DNA from: Mesorhabditis belari
Taxonomy: Eukaryota > Nematoda > Chromadorea > Rhabditida > Rhabditidae
DNA length: 64,000 nt
Reading direction: 5' to 3'
NCBI GenBank assembly: GCA_958450365.1
Contig: CAUEEP010000932.1
Span: forward strand, 197,501 to 261,500
Shown here: piece by piece, positions 55,465 through 64,000 of the stretch
Layout of the letters: each line of letters starts with the position of its first letter
Position numbering within the stretch: position 1 is the first letter of the stretch
Program-made: the position numbers and the translations under genes
The notes under the pieces: model-generated
What the model was told of the DNA's origin: nothing
What the model saw: only the letters and a program-made list of their open reading frames with translations
The model's database searches: none

Positions 55465-58400
55465 ATGCTTTTAAACGACTCGTGTCCTTTTCTCCCATTT
55501 CTCGATGTCACCGACTCGTACCGAATGTTTTACGCGTTTTGGCTGATCGCTTTGTCGATGGGTGGAATTTTTGGGAACTCCCTTCTTCTATTGACAATTC
55601 TCGTCAATCGAGCGCATTTCCTTAAGATCGACGTTTTTCTGATCGCCATCTCCCAATCGCTCATCGGAGTCGTTTATTTTGTTGTACATGCTGCCGCATC
55701 TGTGCCGGGTGATTACCGTAAATACTGTAATAGTATAGGATAGCATAGCGCCATAGCATAGGAGTGTCGCGTACTTTTGGAAATAGGTATAGAAAAATTG
55801 TAAAACTGTATAAATCTGAAGAAGCTATTTGTTTTTTCTCGTCAAGCTCTACAAAATGAATGGTCGATGAGCAAATTTGACTTAGTAGAACCCGAGAAAT
55901 CGTATTTTGGGGTATTATATGTCGTAGCCGATTATGAATTTCAGCCGATTATGAATGAGTGGGTCTAGGAGCGTCCAACCATCAAGTATTTAATATCATT
56001 CAACGCAGAATCATTAATAATTATGTTAAATGTTTTAAATTAGAAAGATTGGATAAAAAGAAAAAAAATTATGGGGCTTCAATGTTTCCTCTTGAACAAA
56101 CAGTTTTTTGCTCTAATTTTTTTTTATTTTTATCAAATCTTGCTAATTTTAAAAGTTTAACATAATTATGAATGATTCTGCATTGAATGATACTAAATAC
56201 TTGATGGTTGGACGCTCCTAGACCCACTCATTCATAATCGGATGAAATTCATAATCGGCTACGGGGGTCCCGCCGATTTTGAATGAAACGACGTTGTGGC
56301 GCCGGCAATTTGTAACCTAAACTCACAAATTTGTGAGTCAAAGACTCAAATCAATGTTTCCTCTTGAACAAACAAAGAACTCAAATTTGAAGGTATTTTT
56401 AGTGCTTCTTGACTCGTTCACGTATGTGACCGATTTGTCGGGAATGATTGCGCTGACAACTGTCGACACTTTTGCCTATTACGTGGATCAAGGATGTTTG
56501 ATGGCAATAGCGATCAATCGTTTCTTTCACATTTGCACAAAAGTCGACCAAACGACGACTCTTCAAATTGCGGTACGATGGTAAAGGTATGAGAAAAACG
56601 ACCGTTTATCTCATACCTTTACAATTCCCACAAAAAAGCACCGCAACTTTTTCTAGAAATCACTTCATTTGTGCACTTGGTTTTTTTCGATTTTGATCGT
56701 TTTAATACCGTCTCTCAATGAGTGCTTCAAAGTGTTCAGCCCAAGAGTTTTCGCCTACACTTTGGCCTGTAGCAAGTGTGGCGTTTATCAAAAAATTTAT
56801 ATGATGGCTGGTGAGTTTCTCTAACTTTTTTTTACCTTAACTTTTGAGTTTTGAGCTTTTTTATTTATAAACCAGCGCACTGGAGGTACTAGACTTGCTT
56901 AACGAGACAGATCAAGAAAATCTAGTCGTGTAACTCTAAGCGCTTGATCTAGCTTCCAGAGCATCAGATTCCAATGAACTTTTTTAAATGTAAAAGCCAA
57001 GATTTTCAGCTATCTAATGATATCTATCACTTATATTTTTCTTTGAAAAAAGTGGGTTAAAAACCTTATCGAGATTTAACGAGACAATCAATTATCGAGA
57101 ATTGTCTCGCTAAATCTCGATAAGGTTTTTAACCCACTTTTTTAAAAGAAAAATCTAAGTGTTTGGTATCATTAGATAGTTTAAAATCTTGGCTTTTAAA
57201 TTTAAAAAAGTTCATTGAAATCTGATGCTCTAGAGGCTAGATCAAGCGCCTAAAGTTGCGCGACCCATTATCTCGTTAATTCTGTTAATTCTCGTCAAGC
57301 AAGTCTAGGAGGTACTCTTTAATCTTGAAAGAGATCCAAATTTTTGGACAAATTCCTCCGGTAGATTCTGAGATGAATCCGCGTACCGACAGACGTTTTA
57401 ACATTTTTATGTAATAGATTTTCCTTCAGGCTACATGATTCCCGGCTCAATTCTTTTTATCTACATGGTGATCCTTTTGTGGATTCAATTCAGAAAGAAA
57501 GAGATTTCTGTGAATGTTTCCCTTGTGAGTTTCACCAATTTCAACTACTTTAAATACTTTAAAATTGAAAAGAAGGGAAAGCTTAATGAAATTTTAATGA
57601 GAGCTTGAGAATGAAAAGAACATTTCACATTTCAATGTGCACATTTTAATCTTATTTAACCATGATTCAGTAGTTAGAGAATTTTTAAGAATACATTTAC
57701 TCAAGAGAATAAAGTCGAAGGAGCACACAAGGGGACACAACATCATACTCAACTCAACACATAAACCCTAAGCTTGGAAGAGATGATAAATGTTTGGAAG
57801 AGAAGACAAATACCCTATTTTCTCTAATAGTAAAGGAACAGGAAGAAATAGTATAGGTTTCTGAATGAAAACTTCACAGAAACGTTGTACTATTGATAAT
57901 ATGAATTGAGACTGAGAAAGGATTTGTTCGTTGAATCAAAAGCGGAGATGAAAGAGTCGAGTATGGGATACCATTTCGAGTTCGATAGTGGATTGACGGT
58001 TGGCCAAATGTATACCGTATTTTCTCTAATAGTAGTGCACCCCGGCGAGCCGAGTTGGTGACTATTTTAAGGTTTCCAAGCTTTTGCAGAAGCTCAACAC
58101 TTTAATCCCCCACTAGATCTCATCGTCAGCTACATTTTCCGACCCCACATCGATAGGTTTTGATAAGCGGTTCTCGAGATTTCGAGCAATTTATGCGACG
58201 CTCAGGGTGCACTACTATTAGAGAAAATACAGTATACATGGTGGCCCAGCGCCGCACTTCAGAAGGCCTAGATTGATCAAAATTGAGTCAATAGTTTTGA
58301 TTTTTCTGGAGATAAACCTTAAGAATATCTCCTAGAACGATGCCCATTATCTAATTGATTTAAGCTTTCAACTTTCTTTGCTATAGCATTCCAAAGTTTA

Positions 58401-58731
58401 GAGCCGATGACCAATTTTTGTTTATCAGATTTAATTCTTAACTGTCTCTTTTCTATAAGAATTTTATCTATCTCTCTTTTAGACAGATTTTATCTAAAAT
58501 CTCTTTTAGACATTGCAATGTTTTTTGATTACCGTACCCGCATTACTCTCGCCAATGATTTTCTTCTCGACGTCATCATGGTTTCCCAAAAATGGATATG
58601 TAGGAATCATTCCCATGACATGGACTGGTTTAACGATGCTTGCAAATCCTCTCGTTTATTTTATGTTTAATGATTCGGTGGGAATTTGGGAATTTCGATA
58701 TTTAGAAGATAAAAACAGTTTTGGAAAATAA
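55465..58731 (+). CDS. Seven-transmembrane (serpentine) receptor, five exons, complete
   Basis: Exons 55465-55708, 56403-56572, 56657-56810, 57430-57524 and 58510-58731; 885 bp, 294 residues, all junctions in frame. The start is the first ATG of the frame (MLLNDSCPFLPFLD). Spans: 1 FWLIALSMGGIFGNSLLLLT; 2 FLIAISQSLIGVVYFVVHAA; 3 ending GCLMAIAINRFFHIC, where NRF stands at the DRY position; 4 CTWFFSILIVLIPSL; 5 IPGSILFIYMVILLW; 6 LITVPALLSPMIFFSTS; 7 GIIPMTWTGLTMLANPLVYF, which has the NPxxY motif. This is the layout of rhodopsin-type nematode chemoreceptor-like GPCRs. Cys in loop 2 (YTLACSKCG) and before span 3 (QGC) could pair. Subfamily and ligand unknown. Length is normal to short for such receptors. 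Introns 1, 3 and 4 carry palindromes and MITEs. Confidence 0.85.
55916..56268. mobile_element. Palindromic element in GPCR intron 1
   Basis: Arms of about 165 bp: GTAGCCGATTATGAATTTCA, GTGGGTCTAGGAGCGTCCAA and AAGTATTTAATATCATTCAA return reversed by 56268. The ends resemble the CGATTA repeats at 27.2 and 28.4 kb. Confidence 0.85.
56883..57313. mobile_element. Palindromic element in GPCR intron 3
   Basis: Arms of about 200 bp run from AGGTACTAGACTTGCTT to AAGCAAGTCTAGGAGGTACT with TTATCGAGATTTAACGAGAC / TAAATCTCGATAA at the centre. No coding. Confidence 0.85.
57838..58012 (+). pseudogene. Decayed copy of the orphan exon at 43.2 kb
   Basis: Same sequence as 43130-43312 (TTTCTGAATGAAAACTTCAC ... 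TTGACGGTTGGCCAAATGTA) with stop codons after LYY. It ends exactly where the MITE at 58013 begins. It lies in GPCR intron 4. Confidence 0.8.
58013..58234 (+). mobile_element. Palindromic MITE (TACCGTATTTTCTC family)
   Basis: Full unit at a TA, directly after the decayed exon copy; a further scrap of the end (TACCCTATTTTCTCTAATAG) is at 57812. Confidence 0.9.
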
Positions 58732-59204
58732 TAATATTTACATATTTGCTGTATTTTCCGTCGCTGATAGTTCAGTGATAGAATCTCGACTCGAAACCTC
58801 ATTTATCTACACAAAGAAATCTTATAGAGAAAGTGGAAGAGATTTAGATAAATAAGGCACAAGATAAACTAGAGTTTATAACTTTATAACTAATCTAAAG
58901 AAATATCAAAAAGAAAAACCATAAATCTATGGATTTCTGCACAAGTTAATTGTTTTTCTTTTTTGAATCCTCAAAGTTTTCAGGTGAAACGCAGTGTACG
59001 GCTTATTTTTTATGGAAAAAAGATGTCCATTGGCGTCGTCGTGGAGAGCTCGAAATCGTTGAGTGGTCAACAAAAAATTCTTTCAGCAATTCATTAGAGA
59101 ATCAGAATTTTGCTTCTTCAAATAGACTATTGTAAAGGTTTTTTTGGAAATTCCTCGAGTAAACTTGAATAAATTGAATTTTTCCTGCTAAAATTTTTTT
59201 CCCG
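58732..59204. other. Region after the GPCR gene
   Basis: A tRNA-Gly-like A-box/D-arm scrap (TGATAGTTCAGTGATAGAAT) at about 58765-58790. The open frame at 58950-59135 may be retroelement debris linked to the next feature; no clear gene. Confidence 0.4.
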
Positions 59205-59310
59205 CTAGATTATGGAACTTGCTCCCAAACGACATACGAGAAATTCAGTCGCTTTTCATATTCAAGAAACGTATCGATGCTTTAGATCTAGTGGCTCTTT
59301 GCCGTAAATA
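59205..59310 (+). pseudogene. Reverse-transcriptase C-terminal scrap (non-LTR type)
   Basis: LWNLLPNDIREIQSLFIFKK then RIDALDLVALCRK and a stop. The LWN.LP..IR...S...FK pattern is common at the very end of non-LTR retrotransposon reverse transcriptases. Only this tail is present. Confidence 0.5.
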
Positions 59311-59689
59311 ATTGGCTTATTGATTTCAGTATGTATTGTATGATTAAGTATCACTGTGCATTTCTCTATGATTTCTTTCACTTTATCGTTTGAATAAAGT
59401 ATTATTCTTCTAAACAAATTAATTGGCTAAAAAATTTGCATTTAAAAACCAATTAACTAAGGAATAACCAGAAAAAAACGTTGAGCAAAGGGCCGATGAA
59501 TAGATTTGTAGGCCGATGACTGAGTATCTGGTTTTCTCGGCTTGTTAAAGCCACTACCATCTTTTTACTTTGCATGTGGTCTCAAATTTTCATTTAAATT
59601 TTCATTTAAAAAATTTTCAATCAAGTCTTTTTGGTGACGGTGAGTCTGAAGACTTTGTTGTATACATTTCAGACTTTTTTGTATGCATG

Positions 59690-60035
59690 TTGTATGCGAT
59701 TCGTTCCTAGGTATAAACGGATGTGGACTAGAATTTGGGTTAAGTTAAAGAGAGTGGATCCCTTTTGATATCCCGCCATCTCTAACACCCCGACAATCCA
59801 ACTCAACTCCTCCAACGTATTAGAGGGGAGTCCCTGTGAAATGACCGACCTGTACTGCAGTTGCATAGACCCGGAAGATATGTATCTTTATTTACAGTAG
59901 TACAATAAGACGAATAGATTACAAATGAATGTAAGGGGAAGGGGGACTCCAAATGAGAGTCTCACTTGTCCTCCTAGGCAATCCCAAGGACCGCCCTTCT
60001 CGGCGATGAAAGGGATAAGCACTGGGGAGAACACA
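59690..60035. other. GC-richer unidentified segment
   Basis: Clearly richer in GC than its surroundings (GGGGAGTCCCTGTGAAATGA, GACCGACCTGTACTGCAG, GGAAGGGGGACTCC). On the minus strand it carries AATAAAG, so it may be a retroelement 3' end. No frame of note. Confidence 0.4.
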
Positions 60036-60237
60036 TTTGCATAAGAATAGACAAATCATTCAATAATAACAATAGTAACTAAAATATCAGTTTGACTCGG
60101 AGCTGACAATGCAAATTTTTCTTGTAAATACCAGATAGTGGCTATAAATGTATCAAATGTCCCAAAAATCAATGATTTTGGGACATTTGATACGTCGTTG
60201 GAGTTTGATAGGGAAAACGGTTGCTGGCCTTTCTCAT

Positions 60238-60310
60238 GACCGTGTGGCCTAATGGATAAGGCGTCGGACTTCGGATCCGAAGATTGCAGGTTCGAGTCCT
60301 GTCACGGTCG
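60238..60310 (+). tRNA. tRNA-Arg (anticodon TCG)
   Basis: 73 bases, perfect cloverleaf: acceptor stem GACCGTG/CACGGTC, D-arm GCCTAATGGATAAGGC, anticodon arm TCGGA-CTTCGGA-TCCGA with TCG at positions 34-36, T-arm GCAGGTTCGAGTCCTGT. Internal promoter boxes TGGCCTAATGG and GGTTCGAGTCC are intact, and TTTT follows within ten bases as a Pol III stop. It reads CGA codons. Confidence 0.97.
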
Positions 60311-61329
60311 AAAACTTTTGCTTTTTTGAAACAAAACAAAGGCTTGGGTCCCTGGACTCGAATTGTAAGATTAGTTTTTCGAAGGACTGGAGGTCGAACT
60401 CTCGAAAATGATAAGGATCCCCCAAATCCGCGCGAAATAAGGAAAAAAATTGTTTTCGATAGAATTTTTACGTTTAGAAAAAGTCATTCAACGCAAAAAA
60501 ATGTGCTGAATTCAATGGTGAAAAAAAATTATCAAAATCCGTCTTGTAGATTTTTTTAAATCGCATTTTATCAAAATAATCGATCATTTTCCAGAGAAAC
60601 GGCCAAACTCACCTACATTTCACCCTCCATTACTCGATCATAACAAAATAATTAGGGAAGGCCAGGGAGTAGACTTTGTCAAAATGTTTTCTGCGGTCAT
60701 TTTGAGACCAAAATCTTATTAATTGGTCAACTCACAAAAAAGTTATAAGAGTTTGAAGAGAAAAATCACGTCTGGAAGACTTTCTGCGCGCTAAAACGTT
60801 TCTTAGATCCCCTCTTACAATTTCTTTTTTCGAAAAAGTATTTTTGAAAAGTCTTTAGATTCTTTTAAATTTTATTGCCAACGCTTCTAAGTTATACTAT
60901 AATAAGGCTACTTTCGGGACTCCTATAATCTGTAAGTCCATTTACACCATTCTAAGCACTTTTCAGCTTAACTCTTTTTCAAAAGTAGTGACTTTGTCTT
61001 TTTAGGCGACCAATTTTTTATGAGGACAGTGCCCTTCAATCAAGTCTTCAATCGTAAATACTGTATTATTTACAGTAGGCAATCAATCAAGTTTAGCACT
61101 CTTTTTTTGCCCCAAGTTTCCATTTGTTAGTCTTACAGATTATAGAAGTCTCGAAAGTAGCATTTTTTACTAGCTTTTTTACTAGAAAACTAGTTAACTC
61201 GTAGCAGTTTGTATTGGTAAGACATTTTCAATGGATTAAAAAAAGACATTTTCAAAAACAAGCTCATGAAACCAGCAATCCTTAATCAACCGTCGATAAC
61301 GCAAAGCCTTAACCCTGTCACTTTTCAAC
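60311..61329. other. Non-coding stretch with a hairpin
   Basis: Contains inverted arms AAGGCTACTTTCGGGACTCC / AAGTCTCGAAAGTAGC at 60904-61163. The open frame at 60284-60559 overlaps the tRNA and is not credible. Confidence 0.55.
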
Positions 61330-61523
61330 TACCGTATTTATTCTAATATTTATTCTACAGCAAAATTTCCACTGCTTATACAAAATAAATGATAAAGAAT
61401 GCGATTTTTCTCAAGAAAATGCCTTATATATCATTAAAGACTCAAAAATCAAAATATTCTGTCTCTAAGCTGAGTATCCATAGTTTTTGCTTCTATTAGA
61501 GGCTCTATTAGAATAAATACGTA
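61330..61523. mobile_element. Palindrome-like element with TACCGTATTTATTC ends
   Basis: Left end TACCGTATTTATTCTAATA and right end TATTAGAATAAATACGTA at TA. Inside unrelated to the other families except for the outer bases. Confidence 0.65.
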
Positions 61524-61722
61524 ACTAGTTATTGAAAAAATCCAGAAGGCAATCAGTCATCAATCTTCAATCATCTTAATCGTTTAAGCTAAGCATATTA
61601 ATTAAAAAAACAACAAGGCTAGCTTTATCTTTAATCCAATAATTCAAGCGACTAAACCTAACAAAAAGGCTTTTAAAATATCACCAAAAATCACTTTATC
61701 AAGTAAATCTCTGTGTTTTTAG

Positions 61723-61939
61723 CGGATTATGAAGATTCGCTTTCTCGGCTCCGCGGTGAGGCATCTCGTTTCGCGAGAACCGGCTTCTACGATCGTTTAT
61801 TTCGCCGAGGAAACACGTGGAATGGAGATCTATACAATATTCCCACATATGGGTAAGTTGCATTAGAAAAAATTATCGAAAAACAGAAAACACTCATTTT
61901 AGATTCAACGCAAACTACAAGAAAGATGGGCCGTATTGA
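61723..61939 (+). CDS. Terminal exons of an unidentified gene
   Basis: Two exons, 61723-61852 (after TTTTTAG) and 61903-61939 (after ATTTTAG), join in frame with a GGGTAAGT donor and end in TGA. The 55-residue tail reads DYEDSLSRLRGEASRFAR, TGFYDRLFRRGNTWNGDLYN, then GFNANYKKDGPY. Rich in Arg, Tyr and Gly. An AATAAA lies 40 bp after the stop. The earlier exons were not found; they may lie further upstream or be lost. No family recognised. Confidence 0.55.
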
Positions 61940-62329
61940 AATCGGATAATGTTTTCAAGTTTCAAATTGGTTCAGCAATAAAATTTATCGTCATTTATCA
62001 AAAAAAACTGATTTTCTCAATAAGTAGCCAATTCTGTTAGCTATGGAAAAGTTCATGTTTCAATGTTTTTCTAGTTTATTGAATAAACATAAAGTTAATC
62101 TCTTGATGTTCGCCGTCCCTTCCGGAATTAAAAGCAATCTTTTTTCAAAGCACATCTTTATCTCTGTCACAAAAGTCGATGTTTCAATATTTTCAAGTTT
62201 CAATTTCGTTCTTGACTCAATGGCACTTGTATTTCCAATTGTATGCCCGGAGTTTGAAACAGTTAAAACATTCTTTTTACAAGGACTTTTTAGATTAGAT
62301 TTTAGATTCACTTCATGCTAATTTAAATC

Positions 62330-63135
62330 AAATTTAGGTGTTAATAAATGAATTGTATTTAGGCTTTAAGTTTAATCAATCAGCGGCAAAAGAAACGCAA
62401 TACCAGAATTTTTGAAGCCGGTCTTCGTCGGCGGATTGTCGACGCTGATCGGCATGTTTTAAAGATCAAATTTATTCTATAGCTGCTGAATTCTATAGCT
62501 GCTAAAATTTTCTCTAAACTCTTTCAAGTTGAACTTTTTGAAGCAGGGTAATTTTTAAACAGTGTTTGATACAGTGACTTTTTTAAGCCCAAAAATATTC
62601 TTCGCTAAATCCTTCTGACGAAACTTTTAGATTCATTTATGAATGTGGCACCATTCATGAGACTTGTTGGGTTGCTTGAGCCTAGCGAGATGACTCCATT
62701 TGAGGATCTCGCTGAATTTTTTGAACTGTTTCAGGTGGGTGATTTAATGTTGTGATTTGTTGATACAAATCTTGATACAAACTTATTGTTACAAAGCAGG
62801 GAGCTGCTCTTGTAACAGTCAATTCGTAATTAGGCCGTATTGAATGATAGATTTCGTTTCTTTTTAGGAGTCGACACCCCCGCTCGACATCAACGAATTC
62901 TTAAACTCATGACCGGCAGCTTTTTTAAATTTTTTTAATTTAGCAGCTATAGAATAAATTTGATCTTTAAAACAAGTATTTTGTACAACAAATAAATAAA
63001 CAAATGCCAATCAGCGTCAACAATCCGCCGACGAAGACCGACTTCAAAAATTCCGGTATTGATTAAACTTGTCGCAGATTGATTAAACTCAAAGCCTAAA
63101 TACAATTCATTTATTAACACCTGAATTTGATTTAA
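62330..63135. repeat. Inverted pair holding a membrane-span-like tail
   Basis: 62330-62475 and 62945-63135 are reverse complements (TGTTAATAAATGAATTGTAT..., TCGTCGGCGGATTG). Each can encode IPEFLK(P/S)VFVGGL(S/L)TLIG followed by a stop; the minus-strand copy continues ICLFICCTKYLF. This looks like a C-terminal membrane-anchor exon in two opposite copies, on either side of the exons at 62631-62912. Confidence 0.55.
62631..62912 (+). CDS. Terminal exons of another unidentified gene
   Basis: Exons 62631-62734 and 62868-62912 (133-bp intron, TTTTTAG acceptor) join in frame: FMNVAPFMRLVGLLEPSEMT, PFEDLAEFFELFQ, then ESTPPLDINEFLNS and TGA. Acidic, helical-looking. No start or upstream exon seen between here and 61940. 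It lies inside the inverted pair 62330-63135. Confidence 0.5.
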
Positions 63136-64000
63136 ATTAGCACAAAGTGAATCTAGTAAAAGGTCCTTGCAAAAAGAATGTTTCAACTTTGAATACACCT
63201 AACTTTTAACTATAAAATTTTGATATTGTTAGAAATGAGAAAAGGATGAAAAGTGCCAGTGAAGAGAGAGAGAAGAGATCTAAAAAGGAAGAGATTCAAT
63301 GATTTTGAAATCACTTTTTATACCCTTCAATAGATTTCAATAGACAGTGGTTCGTAGACAAAAGACACAGTGGACAAAAAAGTTTAGGTGGTATTTGGTG
63401 ATTTTTTCAAAAACTTTAACATAAAATGAAATCTCAAACTTTACTCTTTCCTTCATTAACTATTCTTTGAAGAGTTCTTGAGATTCAAAAAATGAAATTC
63501 AAACAGTAAAGCCGGATCCAAGTTCTTCTTTTGAATTTCCATTCAAGTTCATTCCCTGGAAAATGAAATTTCATTTTTTTGGTACAAAAAAGTCAAATTT
63601 GATAACGGAACAGGATTACAAAAGATAGAGCATGAAAAGTTAGGTGTATTCAAAGTAGTATTCAAATTTTCAGACTAATCTGTTCAGCCATTTTCCCTGT
63701 ATGTAATTTTTTTGAATTTTTGAAAGAAAAGCGGATTTCGCGCAAGTACGGTGGACTAAGTTTTATTTAAAAAAGATCGGAAACAAGAGTATGAAAAACT
63801 TTTATTTAACGGGCATTGGGAGTGAGTCAATGCATTGGCTACTTTTCAAAGAAAATAGGCTTTTCTATTACCAAGACATTAGTGTTCAACCTAATAGTTT
63901 TATCAAAAAATCAGGAGTGCACCAGAAAGATTGTGTTTGCATTTATGAGCAAAAACGCTAGTCTTAGCTTCTTCGACTGTTTGAAGTAAATCAAAACGAT
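63136..64000. other. Right end, no gene seen
   Basis: AT-rich sequence with GAGAGAGAAGAGAT near 63260 and a worn TTCAACCTAATAG mariner-type end at 63886. Nothing else recognised. Confidence 0.5.

Noticed and set aside
59690..60035. Ribosomal or small nuclear RNA gene in the GC-rich segment
   Set aside because: I could not match it to any known RNA motif or fold it into a clear structure by eye.
60284..60559. 91-codon open frame after the tRNA
   Set aside because: It starts inside the tRNA gene and runs through AT-rich DNA with no splice context.

Overview
This window looks like a piece of a nematode nuclear genome. It is AT-rich. It has spliced genes with introns often of 40-70 bp, acceptors of the TTTCAG/TTTTAG type and strong GTAAGT/GTGAGT donors. 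Its transposons are the kinds common in nematodes (mariner, Tc1-like, Merlin, TA-flanked palindromic MITEs). I cannot name the species. The long open frames in the window are mostly not genes: several are satellites or repeats read by chance, and the real genes are split into short exons that I joined by splice signals, reading frame and phase. No homology search was possible, so family names rest on motifs I could see.

Layout. 0.2-2.3 kb: a mariner-derived MITE, then the last three exons of a plus-strand major-facilitator-like membrane protein. 2.5-5.9 kb: a hairpin element, a 21/22-bp minisatellite beside a tRNA-like relic, and a scrambled Tc1-like element. 5.9-12.6 kb: a minus-strand, probably F-box-like gene (11 exons found, start not found) whose introns are full of palindromic MITEs. 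13.1-13.4 kb: a small plus-strand two-exon gene. 14.5-18.0 kb: a complete nine-exon minus-strand gene for a secreted cysteine-rich protein built from two alternating exon types. 18.3-31.1 kb: a pair of inverted repeats (about 2.3 kb arms, each with a mariner) that flank a complete six-exon minus-strand secreted-protein gene (20.7-26.0 kb) with a 4.2-kb last intron packed with transposons; an integrase fragment also lies between the arms. 31.05-42.1 kb: an 11-kb imperfect palindrome whose arms carry the same set of open frames reading outward from the centre, among them a twin membrane-protein frame.

43-64 kb: an orphan terminal exon; a complete 19-exon minus-strand receptor kinase gene (44.4-52.2 kb) with an immunoglobulin-like outside part, one membrane span and a Ser/Thr-type kinase domain; a mariner MITE between 46-bp direct repeats; an 850-bp hexamer satellite; a Merlin/retroelement chimera; a complete five-exon plus-strand serpentine receptor gene (55.5-58.7 kb); retroelement remains; a canonical tRNA-Arg(TCG); and terminal exons of two more genes near the right end.

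How it fits together: there is no sign of operons or of one shared pathway. The recognisable genes are mostly surface or secreted proteins (transporter, two secreted cysteine proteins, receptor kinase, chemoreceptor-like GPCR) set in a heavily transposon-colonised, rearranged region. Transposons sit almost entirely in introns and between genes.
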